DNA of 18,953 nt from the NCBI GenBank assembly GCA_016872875.1, contig VGYW01000125.1, positions 1 through 18,953 of the forward strand, read 5' to 3'. Under the pieces are notes generated by a model. The model did no database searches and was not told where the DNA came from. It saw nothing but the letters and a program-made list of their open reading frames with translations. The translations under genes and the position numbers were made by a program. Source of the DNA: Planctomycetota bacterium. Lineage in GTDB: Bacteria > Planctomycetota > PUPC01 > DSUN01. Below, one piece after another: positions 1-6,544 of the stretch. The stretch's first letter is position 1, and each line of letters starts with the position of its first letter.

Positions 1-314
1 ATTTATCGCATTCGGCCACCGGCACGTCTCCTGGAGGCCAGCGCGGCCATTTTCCTGTTGGGGTGCCGGCGGCCCGAAAGCGGAAAATCCTGGGGGTTCG
101 GGGGCAAAGCCCCCGACGCACCGGCCGCAGGCACACCCACGATCTCAAGGACTTGGGACGCTGTCAATATGCAGACACTTCGGGAGGGTAACGATGCCTG
201 CCCAGGTGTGGCGAGTGAAACCGCGCTCTCCCGACCGTGTTGAAACGGGGGCGAGGCGGAGTCGTAGGTGGACGGGTCTTCTCTGGAGCCTGAAAGGCTC
301 GCATGGTAAAGCCC

Positions 315-342
315 AGAGCCTGCCCTGAGCGAAGCCGAAGGA
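315..342 (+). repeat. CCTGCCCTGAGC dispersed repeat, copy 1
   Basis: The sequence reads AGCCTGCCCTGAGCGAAGCC followed by GAAGGA. Related copies occur inverted at 531-554 and direct at 6251-6278 in this window. The matching cores at separate intergenic sites identify it as a dispersed repeat. From memory, similar units recur in many environmental bacterial genomes, but I cannot verify that here. Confidence 0.6.
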
Positions 343-375
343 CCAACGCCCTGGGTCCGGGGACACATATGGGCA

Positions 376-424
376 AGCCCTGAAAGGGCGAGATAGAGCG
401 CCGCCATGTCGCCCTTTCAGGGCT
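376..424. repeat. 16-bp perfect inverted repeat (stem-loop)
   Basis: Arms at 376-391 and 409-424 are exact reverse complements, separated by a 17-nt loop. The unit carries the CCCTTTCAGGGCT motif and is followed directly by two shorter GC-rich hairpins at 445-463 and 476-488. The three together look like one composite dispersed repeat unit. Confidence 0.7.
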
Positions 425-530
425 GCGCCTGGGGTTGCCACGTTCCCAGGGCGTTGCCCTGGGCTTTCCCATTTCGCCCCTCCGGGGCTGCGGAAGGCAC
501 CTACAACCCAGGCCCGCACCCCGTTGGGAC

Positions 531-554
531 CCTTCGCCGAGCTCAGGGCAGGCT
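531..554 (-). repeat. CCTGCCCTGAGC dispersed repeat, copy 2 (inverted, diverged)
   Basis: On the minus strand it reads AGCCTGCCCTGAGCTCGGCG then AAGG, sharing the first 14 bases with copy 1. It runs into the stop codon of the FGE/sialidase gene at 543-545, so the last codons of that gene are repeat-derived. Confidence 0.5.
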
Positions 555-3251
555 GTTCGGGCGGGAGCCCGCGGTGACCGGCTGGAGGGTCGTGCCATCG
601 GACACCTTGAGGTTGCGGATGGGCGCCTGACCCTCGGCGGGCTTCAAGGGCTTGACGACGACGATGTACATGCCGGCCCGCCCGACCTGGCCGTTCCAGC
701 CGAGCGCGACCTCTTCGCCCGCCTTGAAGCGGCGGACGAAGAGGGTGTGAGGGGTGGCGGACGGCGTGGCGCCCACCAGCTTGTCCTTCGTCTCTGTCCA
801 GCCCTTCAGCCACTCGGGGCGCTTGGCTCGGTCGTCGTGGGCGACGAAGACGTCGGCCTCCGCCGCCACCTGGAACGCCGCGGTCGGGTTGTAGTCCGTG
901 TCGCTGCTGTCGTTCGCAGGCCGTATCCACTCGCAGCCCACGAGGTGGTCGGGGATTGCCTTGAAGGTGTAGGACCGGTCGCCATACATGGCGTCGCCGA
1001 CCCTCAGGTTGCGCTGAGCTGACCATTTGAGGGACGGGGATTGCCTGGCGAGCGCACCCCCGGAAAACTCGTGCTGGCTGATGGCCTTGCCCGAGCGGTC
1101 CCATCGCGTGGCCGTGCCCTCACAGCGGTGGTTGCGCCAGGTGGATTCCGCCTTCCTCGCGCCGTTCGCCCACCACTGGGTCCAGACGCTCGTGCCGTCC
1201 TCGCGGTGCTGCCAGGACCAGTCCTTCGTGCCATCGCTCGCCCAATGGGTCTCCTCGCCGGCCTTGCGGCCGCGGCGGTAGGTGACTTCCCACTGCTTCT
1301 GGCCGCTCGGATAGGCCCAGGTCTGCTTGCCTTCGAGCAGGTATCGGTCGCCGCCTGGCGGAGCCTCGCCCGCGTCGCTGAGAATCCAGGCCTCGTTCAA
1401 CTCGAAGTGGAGCGAGGGGTGGTTCATCGAGGTGATGAGGTGGATGACGCCGTTGGGGGCCTGGCGAGCGACGGAGTAGCCGATGGTCGCGCCGTCGTGT
1501 CCGCCGCTCTCGTGCAACTGCGCGCCGGCCAGCTTCTTGATGTGCCAGGTCTCGCCCTCATCTTGTGAGAGGGCGGCATAGGCCCCGCGTTCCGTGATGC
1601 CCTTTGGCTGCCGGCCGCTCCGGTGCTGGAAGTCGCCTGCGAAGAAGAGCCGGCCGCTTGCGAGGCGGAGCAGGCTCGGGCGCTGGTTCGCGCCCAGGGC
1701 CGCGAAGGGCGTCTTGCTCCGCTCCCAGGCCTTCCCCCAGTCGCGCGAGACCGACTTCGGCATGAAGCCGCCGATGTCGGTGTTCTTCCCGCCCATTCCG
1801 AGGATGCGGTTGTCCTTGAGGAGCGCGAAGGTGGTGTGGCGGCCGTGGGTGCGGCCGCGGGTGTCGAACCAGGTCTGGCCGTTGTCGCGGCTGGCCCAGA
1901 GGACGGACTCGCCGCCCGCGCCGTCGCTCGCCACGTACATCGTGCCGTCGGGGCCACGGAACGCGGTGTTGATCGGCTGGGGCGAATGGGAGCCGACCGG
2001 CCCCTCGAAGGCAGCGAACTTCACCTCGTCCCAGGTCGCCCCGTTGTCCTTCGAGGAGCGCCAGCGGAAGGGGACGCCTGGCGTGCCCGGGCCGCCCCAG
2101 AAGAGGTGGAGCACACCGCCGTCGTTCCAGAGCAGCGGCGCGTGGTCGTTGGCGTCGGGCAGGTCGAGGAGCAGGCTCGGCATGTCCCACTCCTCGGCGC
2201 CGAACCGCAGCCGCACCGCCAGGAGCGCCACGTCGGGCGTGTACTCGTCCACCGACGTGTAGTAGACGGCCAACACGTCGCCGTTCGGGCAGACCTCCAT
2301 CGCGGGGCTGTGGTTGTGGCCGAGGAAGGCGGGGTGAAGGCCCGCTGCCTGGATGGCCTCCGCCGAAACGTTCTCCGGCGGAATCGGCAGGATGGGCCGC
2401 TTGCGAAGATACGGCTTCTTCGGGTCAGGCCCCTTCGTCACGTGCTCGGCGCTCTGGCGGACACACTGCTGGACGAAGGGGGGCTCAACGCGGAGCGGCT
2501 TTGTCGTGGGTCGAGGGGCTTGGACGACGCGGAAGCCGATGGGGTGCTGGCCACGATAGCCCGGGACCATCCCGCCGCGATTGGCGGAGCGGCGATAGCA
2601 GGCCGCCTTGGGGTCCTGGATGCCGCCGCCCCGCACCACGCGGGCGATGCCCGTCTCGGGGCCGACGGGGTCAGCCTGGTCGTCCTCTGGATACTCCCCG
2701 TGCCAGTCGAGGCACCACTCGGCCACGCCCGCGTGCATGTTCCTGATGCCCCAGGCGTTCGGCTCGCCTGGCTTCGGCGGGTCGTCGCCCGACGAGAACA
2801 AGGTGGTGGTTCCCGCGCGGCAGGCGTATTCCCATTCGGCCTCTGTGGGCAGGCGATAGGGCTTCCCCTCCTTCTTGCTCAGCCACTCGCAGAAGGCCAC
2901 GGCATCATCCCAGCTCACGCCGGCCACAAAGCCATCCTGCCCTGAGCCCTTGTAGTCGGGCTGGGACTGCCGGAACTGCTCGACCGTCACCTCAGTCTCG
3001 GCGATATAGAAGGGCGCCGCGATCTTGACCCCGTGTGCCGGCCTCTCATCCCAATCGCCCTTGGGCAGGTGCCTCGGCCCGCCGAGCCGCGCGGGCGTGG
3101 GGTTCGTCTCCCCCATCGTGAACGCCCCTGCCTGAATCCGCCGCATCCGCATGCCGAGCGAGTTGGCGTGCTCAGTATCCCTCGGCAGCTCGGCGGCCAG
3201 GGCGGCGGCGCAGACGGCGAGTATCCACAGCTCGGCGCACGGCGGTGGCAT
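543..3251 (-). CDS. Secreted multidomain protein: FGE-like + BNR/sialidase-like + MORN-like repeats
   Basis: A protein of 902 aa with a predicted signal peptide (residues 1-21, hydrophobic ILAVCAAALAA). Residues about 28-245 form an FGE-sulfatase-type domain (NSLGMRMRRIQAGAFTMG, LPTEAEWEYACRAG, RRSANRGG and HPIGFRV). Residues about 290-630 form a BNR/sialidase-like propeller with four Asp-box motifs (SSKDNGATW 399, ASRDNGQTW 453, VSRDWGKAW 501, LSQDEGETW 561). Residues about 640-730 hold MORN-variant repeats (YPSGQKQWEVTYRRG). The last 170 residues are an unnamed beta-rich region. The ATG at 3251 was chosen because it gives a signal peptide and has GAGG 8 nt upstream; the frame stays open 100 codons further upstream but without signal-like sequence. 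Only one Cys (C218) sits near the FGE active-site region, so the FGE part may bind rather than catalyse. It is likely exported and acts on, or binds, sialylated or related glycans; the substrate is inference. Confidence 0.8.
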   Translation of the reverse strand: MPPPCAELWILAVCAAALAAELPRDTEHANSLGMRMRRIQAGAFTMGETNPTPARLGGPRHLPKGDWDERPAHGVKIAAPFYIAETEVTVEQFRQSQPDYKGSGQDGFVAGVSWDDAVAFCEWLSKKEGKPYRLPTEAEWEYACRAGTTTLFSSGDDPPKPGEPNAWGIRNMHAGVAEWCLDWHGEYPEDDQADPVGPETGIARVVRGGGIQDPKAACYRRSANRGGMVPGYRGQHPIGFRVVQAPRPTTKPLRVEPPFVQQCVRQSAEHVTKGPDPKKPYLRKRPILPIPPENVSAEAIQAAGLHPAFLGHNHSPAMEVCPNGDVLAVYYTSVDEYTPDVALLAVRLRFGAEEWDMPSLLLDLPDANDHAPLLWNDGGVLHLFWGGPGTPGVPFRWRSSKDNGATWDEVKFAAFEGPVGSHSPQPINTAFRGPDGTMYVASDGAGGESVLWASRDNGQTWFDTRGRTHGRHTTFALLKDNRILGMGGKNTDIGGFMPKSVSRDWGKAWERSKTPFAALGANQRPSLLRLASGRLFFAGDFQHRSGRQPKGITERGAYAALSQDEGETWHIKKLAGAQLHESGGHDGATIGYSVARQAPNGVIHLITSMNHPSLHFELNEAWILSDAGEAPPGGDRYLLEGKQTWAYPSGQKQWEVTYRRGRKAGEETHWASDGTKDWSWQHREDGTSVWTQWWANGARKAESTWRNHRCEGTATRWDRSGKAISQHEFSGGALARQSPSLKWSAQRNLRVGDAMYGDRSYTFKAIPDHLVGCEWIRPANDSSDTDYNPTAAFQVAAEADVFVAHDDRAKRPEWLKGWTETKDKLVGATPSATPHTLFVRRFKAGEEVALGWNGQVGRAGMYIVVVKPLKPAEGQAPIRNLKVSDGTTLQPVTAGSRPNSLP

Positions 3252-3327
3252 TCCACACCTCAAGCGATGTCCCCCACCCGGGGACGCAAGCTGGCGCAAC
3301 CGCTCCGCGAATGCGCCGGCCGTGCCT

Positions 3328-3717
3328 TTACCATACCACACGAACGAGACCGCTGGTTCTGATTTCCGCGTCTCTGGTGATGACCGACGTGTCGGGGTCG
3401 AGGGCTTCCCGAAGGACCAACGCCGTAGCCGTGATGATGGCATCGTGGATGCTGAGGGCTGCCGGCAAACGCTCCACCACCGCCTCATCCAACGGATAGA
3501 TGATGCAGTTGGACGCCGCGGCCACGTGCGTGAACACGCCGGACAGGTCAACCCTGATCCGTTTGCGAGGATACAGATGAGCGATCTCGGCGAGCGCGAT
3601 GGTGGGAATGACCAGCTCTGCCGTCGGGTCCTTCATCGCAGCCCGAGCGGCCGGGCTCAGCCGCCGGTTCTTCTCGAGGAACCATACCAGGGCATGGGTG
3701 TCCACAACATACGTCAC
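3328..3717 (-). CDS. vapC: PIN-domain ribonuclease toxin, VapC-like
   Basis: A protein of 129 aa, normal for VapC toxins, which are Mg-dependent RNases that cut tRNA or other RNA. The conserved PIN acidic residues are visible: D6 (VVDTHAL), E44 (IALAEI), D92 (SIHDAIITATAL) and D116 (VITRDAEIR). The start is GTG at 3717, which overlaps the stop of the upstream antitoxin gene (GTGA, stop at 3714-3716), showing translational coupling. A GAGGAGG lies about 11 nt before the start. The gene ends 76 nt before the secreted FGE/sialidase gene on the same strand. The assignment to the PIN family is firm; the RNA target cannot be read from the sequence. Confidence 0.88.
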   Translation of the reverse strand: MTYVVDTHALVWFLEKNRRLSPAARAAMKDPTAELVIPTIALAEIAHLYPRKRIRVDLSGVFTHVAAASNCIIYPLDEAVVERLPAALSIHDAIITATALVLREALDPDTSVITRDAEIRTSGLVRVVW

Positions 3718-3926
3718 TCCCCAGTCCCCTCCTCATCCCAGCCCACGCGGTATTCAGCGGCCGCCAACTCATCCTCAGTGGACTCCGCGACGCCGGCGAG
3801 GATCCCCTCCAGGTCAGCAAAGGCACAGCGGGCCGCCGCCTGATTCGCCTCGCGCAGGCGAGCCTTCAGAACCGTCAGTTGCACCTCCAGCCCCTTCACT
3901 TGCGCCACCAGAGCGTCCGCACTCAT
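3714..3926 (-). CDS. Short coiled-coil antitoxin of the PIN toxin
   Basis: A 70-aa acidic, helical protein placed directly before and overlapping the PIN toxin gene. The first half is a probable coiled coil (ALVAQVKGLEVQLTVLKARL). The second half has the FADLEGILAGVAEST signature and ends in a YRVGWDEE-type tail that could wrap the toxin active site. It has no evident AbrB, RHH or Phd DNA-binding domain. I recall similar small partners of PIN toxins (FADL-GIL-...STEEEI pattern) in several phyla, so the antitoxin role is inferred from context and this pattern. The ATG at 3926 was chosen over an upstream frame extension to 4082 because AGGAGG lies 9 nt before it. Confidence 0.75.
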   Translation of the reverse strand: MSADALVAQVKGLEVQLTVLKARLREANQAAARCAFADLEGILAGVAESTEDELAAAEYRVGWDEEGTGE

Positions 3927-3942
3927 CCGTATCCACCTCCTT

Positions 3943-3968
3943 GCACCTGCCGGTGCGTTTTCATTATA
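3943..3968 (-). promoter_or_regulatory. Candidate promoter and operator of the toxin-antitoxin pair
   Basis: On the minus strand a perfect TATAAT box occupies 3968-3963, about 37 nt before the antitoxin ATG. No good -35 box is seen at 16-18 nt spacing. A small inverted repeat, GCACC-TGCC-GGTGC (3943-3956), lies between the -10 box and the ribosome site, where an autoregulatory complex could bind. The operator role is inference. Confidence 0.45.
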
Positions 3969-4099
3969 CACCCTTTCTCCCTTGCGTGCGAGATGTCCTG
4001 GACTCTCCCACGCCCCGTAGCTTCTGCGGCGCGTGCCGCCGCGGCGCGCCCCAGGGTCAGGAACAGGCAGGCGGACGACCAAGCCACGTCATCTCTCTC

Positions 4100-5176
4100 T
4101 CAGCGAGTGGTTTCGTAGGCCTCCCGGCAGCGGCGGAGGTAGTGGCGGAAGTTGGCGTAGGGGACCTCGGGCGGGGCGTGGTGGTCGAGGGTGGGCACGT
4201 AGCCGCCCGCGCGGAACATGGCGGGGAGCTTGGCCGCCAGCTCGCGGTCAATGTCGGCCTGGCTCCCGTAGAGCGCCCGCTTGTCTATCCCGCCGAGGAT
4301 GCGGAGCTTGGGGAAGGCCTTGCGAATCTTCACGACATCCATCCCCGCGGCGACCTCGAAGGGGAGCATGCCGTCCACCCCGGCCCCATGGAAGAGGGGG
4401 ATGAGCTTGGTCATGTCGCCGTCGCTGTCCTGGAGTATCCACCTTGCGCCCATCTGGCGGTAGAAGTCGCCCATCTCGCGGTAGTAGGGGAGCATGAAGG
4501 TGCGGACGAACTCCGGGCTGATGAGCGGGCCGTTCTTGAAGGCCATGTCCTCCCATACGAAGATGAAGTCGAACTCCACGTCGCGCAGGGCGCGCTCGTA
4601 GAGGGTCTGAAGATAGGTGACGTGGTATCGGCACATCTCGTGGATGAGGTCGGGCTGCTCGATGTAGGCCATGAGGAGGCCCTCGAGTCCCATCAGCTCG
4701 CGGAGCCAGCCGAAGAAGCCGTTCTCGCGTCGGCCGAGGCACAGGAGATGTGGGAAGCTCGGGGCGGCCTTGGCCCAGGCGTCCCAGTTCGCGGGATAGC
4801 GGCCTGGGGTCTTGGGGTCGAGGCGTTCCTTGATGGCCTCGAAGTCGTCGCGGCTGGCCACGGGGTGCTTGAGGAACTGGGGGAGGCGGAGGCCGCACTT
4901 GCTCTCGCGGCAGACGATGCCCATCTCGGTGCGGACGACCTGGGTCGTGTCGTCCTCTTCGAGCACCTGGCGCTCGAAGGGGGGATAGAGGTAGATTTCG
5001 ATTGGGGGGCGGAAGTAGTGGGTGATGCCGCAGTGGTCCCAGGGCTCGACGCCCCGTGGGAGGCCCTCGGTGCGCCAGCGCTCGAGGGCTTCGGGCCAGT
5101 AGCCCCACTCGAACTGGCAGAGGGTGTCGGGGCGCTCGAAGCTCAGGAGGGCGTGGAAGGCCTGGCGCTGGGTCAT
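4100..5176 (-). CDS. URO-D family protein (uroporphyrinogen decarboxylase-like / corrinoid methyltransferase-like)
   Basis: A 358-aa cytoplasmic TIM-barrel protein of the URO-D/MtaA superfamily. Recognisable segments are WGYWPEAL near residue 25, FVWEDMAFKNGPLISPEF (206-223), LRILGGIDKRAL (291-302) and VPTLDHHAPPEVPYANF (327-343), the last being typical of family members outside heme synthesis. The N-terminal substrate signature of true HemE is absent. The H-x-C zinc ligands of MtaA/MtbA methyltransferases are replaced by QDSDGDM at 249-255. The reaction is therefore unknown. The ATG at 5176 is preferred (GAGG 8 nt upstream); a TTG at 5200 would overlap the GAGGAC repeat. It lies downstream of the UVR-motif gene on the same strand, separated by the repeat. 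A corrinoid protein at 13903 in this window is a conceivable partner. Confidence 0.82.
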   Translation of the reverse strand: MTQRQAFHALLSFERPDTLCQFEWGYWPEALERWRTEGLPRGVEPWDHCGITHYFRPPIEIYLYPPFERQVLEEDDTTQVVRTEMGIVCRESKCGLRLPQFLKHPVASRDDFEAIKERLDPKTPGRYPANWDAWAKAAPSFPHLLCLGRRENGFFGWLRELMGLEGLLMAYIEQPDLIHEMCRYHVTYLQTLYERALRDVEFDFIFVWEDMAFKNGPLISPEFVRTFMLPYYREMGDFYRQMGARWILQDSDGDMTKLIPLFHGAGVDGMLPFEVAAGMDVVKIRKAFPKLRILGGIDKRALYGSQADIDRELAAKLPAMFRAGGYVPTLDHHAPPEVPYANFRHYLRRCREAYETTR

Positions 5177-5200
5177 TGCTGCCTCAGGAGCCCTCTTCAA

Positions 5201-5301
5201 TCGTCCTCGTCCTCGTCCCTCGTCCTCGTCCTCGACTCTTCTGGCCGAGACCGAGAGGGTCGAGGACGAAGGACGAGGACGAGGACGAGGGACGAGGACG
5301 A
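5201..5301. repeat. GAGGAC-family long hairpin, copy A
   Basis: A CU-rich arm (TCGTCC units, 5201-5238) pairs with a GA-rich arm (GAGGAC units, 5260-5301) around a variable core. The arms are nearly perfect reverse complements of about 38 nt. It ends one base before the stop codon of the UVR-motif gene (5302-5304), and its other end lies 24 nt from the URO-D start. The same structure recurs at 10707-10783 and 12106-12196. It could act as a bidirectional terminator or as an mRNA 3'-end stabiliser; the function is inference. Confidence 0.85.
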
Positions 5302-6096
5302 TCAGACAGTTCTCTGCCCCTCATCCTTCTCGTATTGGGCGATTTCGTCGCGGAGGCGGGCGGCGCGCTCGTAGTCCTCGTCGGCGATGGCCTTGGCCTG
5401 CTCCTCGCGGAGGCCGTCGAGGACTTCGCGGCGGCTCAGCGGGATGTTGTAGGCCTCGCGGAGCTGGAGCTTGAGCTCCTTGATGGTGGCGAGCTCCTGG
5501 CTCTGGGGGATGAGGTCCTCGCGGCCGTACTTGCGGAAGAGGCCGGCGATCTCCTCGATGCCCTGGTCAATCCGCAGGATGGCGTCGGCGCAGGCGCCGT
5601 TCTGGCAGAGGGCCAGGGCCTCGGCGCGGGTGCGGTCCATGAGGACGAGCGCGCGCCACTTCTCGTGCTGGGCCACCGCCTCGGGGTCCTCCGCGTGGTC
5701 GCGGATGAGGTCCATGAGGTCGAGGTTGTGCTGTGCGTCGTCGCGCGCGCGCTCGTATTCGCCGAGGCGGAAGAAGAGCACGCGGCGCTGGTAGTAGTCC
5801 ATCAGCTCTTCGCTGAGCTCCTCCACCTGGGCCTTGTTGAGGCGTAGCTGCACCTGGGCGCCGCGGCGTCTGCCGGCGGCCTGGAGCTGGGCGCGGTAGT
5901 AGTCGAGGAGGGTGGGGGCGCCGTGCGGGCTGGCGCCGTCGGGCCGGCCCTCGAACTCCCACTGGAAGATGCCGCATCGGACTCGGACCTGGATTTTCAG
6001 CCGCCCGTCGCGCCCGCGGATGCAGCGGACGTTCTTGCTCTCGTCGCTCTGGTCGTGCTTCCAATCGTCGAAAACCGCCGTCATGTCAACCGCCAT
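5302..6096 (-). CDS. UVR (UvrB/UvrC) motif-containing protein
   Basis: A 264-aa soluble protein. The C-terminus (about 225-258) is a UVR motif (GLREEQAKAIADEDYERAAR then LRDEI), the helical hairpin by which UvrB, UvrC, ClpC adaptors and McsA contact partners. The N-terminal 60 residues contain a beta-rich segment (RLKIQVRVRCGIFQWEFEG) followed by LLDYYRAQL. The middle is helical and resembles a TPR-like region. The McsA-type CXXC zinc fingers are missing. I do not recognise the N-terminal domain. The ATG at 6096 has GAGG 5 nt upstream; a second ATG at 6084 has a weaker site. A good promoter lies at 6145-6173. A role in proteolysis or stress adaptation is only a guess from the UVR motif. Confidence 0.75.
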   Translation of the reverse strand: MAVDMTAVFDDWKHDQSDESKNVRCIRGRDGRLKIQVRVRCGIFQWEFEGRPDGASPHGAPTLLDYYRAQLQAAGRRRGAQVQLRLNKAQVEELSEELMDYYQRRVLFFRLGEYERARDDAQHNLDLMDLIRDHAEDPEAVAQHEKWRALVLMDRTRAEALALCQNGACADAILRIDQGIEEIAGLFRKYGREDLIPQSQELATIKELKLQLREAYNIPLSRREVLDGLREEQAKAIADEDYERAARLRDEIAQYEKDEGQRTV

Positions 6097-6144
6097 CGGG
6101 GCCTCATCCTACGGGCTGCACGGGACCCGCCGAACTCGCCCATG

Positions 6145-6173
6145 ATCCTAGCGCAAAACGGCGCAACAGTCAA
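6145..6173 (-). promoter_or_regulatory. Sigma70-type promoter for the UVR-motif gene
   Basis: On the minus strand: TTGACT (6173-6168), a 17-nt spacer, then TAGGAT (6150-6145). It lies 49 nt before the ATG at 6096, pointing at the UVR-motif gene. It matches 5/6 at -35 and 4/6 at -10. Confidence 0.6.
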
Positions 6174-6241
6174 CGGCGGGCCGCGCCCTTCCGCGATGGA
6201 GACGTAAGCACGGTCGGCATTCCGCTCCGCTACCATCCAAA

Positions 6242-6284
6242 GCGGCATCGGAGCCTGCCCTGAGCGGAGCCGAAGGGATGCCGC
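6242..6284 (+). repeat. CCTGCCCTGAGC dispersed repeat, copy 3, within a stem
   Basis: The core at 6251-6278 (GAGCCTGCCCTGAGCGGAGC then CGAAGGGA) differs by one base from copy 1 at 315-342 over most of its length. It is bracketed by GCGGCATC/GATGCCGC, so the whole unit can fold as a hairpin. Confidence 0.6.
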
Positions 6285-6328
6285 ACTCCATATTCCTCCG
6301 CCATTTGGGCGCCGGGGGACTTTGGAGT

Positions 6329-6346
6329 GCGGTGACGCGTCACCGC
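6329..6346. repeat. 18-bp perfect palindrome
   Basis: GCGGTGACGCGTCACCGC is fully self-complementary with no loop. It sits in the context TTTGGAGT...TTTGATTCC. From memory, closely similar units are dispersed in many PVC-group genomes, which suggests a repeat rather than a local operator, though a dimeric regulator site cannot be excluded. Confidence 0.6.
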
Positions 6347-6474
6347 TTTGATTCCCAGCGGAGCGGTCGAACGGGAGAAAGCCCCGTGGCACCGCGTGCT
6401 GCCTTGAACGCTGCCTCTGGGCGCGACGGCGCGAGCCAGCGTCTTACCTCTGGAGCGCAGCGCGCCCGTCGTCC

Positions 6475-6503
6475 TTGACAGGGCTCGGCGAGTTGCGTAC
6501 CAT
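6475..6503 (+). promoter_or_regulatory. Sigma70-type promoter for the winged-helix gene
   Basis: Perfect TTGACA at 6475-6480, a 17-nt spacer, then TACCAT at 6498-6503 (4/6). It lies 41 nt before the ATG at 6545 and faces that gene. Confidence 0.65.
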
Positions 6504-6544
6504 GTGGTCAATCGGCAGAGCGCGAGCGTCGCTAGGAGCGCCCA

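Larger units (their letters stand above)
1..542. repeat. Gene-free region with clustered palindromic repeats
   Basis: I find no credible gene here; the open frames are antisense or low-complexity. The stretch is full of short perfect stem-loops. There is an 8-bp stem at 98-105/109-116 (TCGGGGGC with loop AAA), a 16-bp stem at 376-391/409-424 (AGCCCTGAAAGGGCGA), an 8-bp stem at 445-452/456-463 (CCCAGGGC with loop GTT) and a 5-bp stem at 476-480/484-488. Two copies of a CCTGCCCTGAGC-type repeat lie at 315-342 and, inverted, at 531-554. These look like dispersed repeats accumulated downstream of the converging minus-strand gene that ends at 543. Some could act as terminators for it, but there is no clear T tract. 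Confidence 0.6.
6097..6544. other. Divergent intergenic region with repeats, no gene
   Basis: This 448-nt gap separates the minus-strand UVR gene from the plus-strand winged-helix gene. It contains outward promoters on both sides (6145-6173 and 6475-6503), a repeat copy at 6251-6278 enclosed by an 8-bp inverted repeat (GCGGCATC, 6242-6249 and 6277-6284), and an 18-bp perfect palindrome at 6329-6346. I see no coding sequence or structured RNA beyond these. Confidence 0.6.

Noticed and set aside
145..1104. 319-aa minus-strand open frame overlapping the FGE/sialidase gene
   Set aside because: It is an out-of-frame Arg/Pro/Gly-rich shadow of the real gene with no recognisable motif, caused by high GC.
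3599..5374. 591-aa plus-strand open frame
   Set aside because: It runs antisense through the antitoxin, URO-D and repeat sequence; its composition (Val/Glu/Leu-rich) is the mirror of the real genes.
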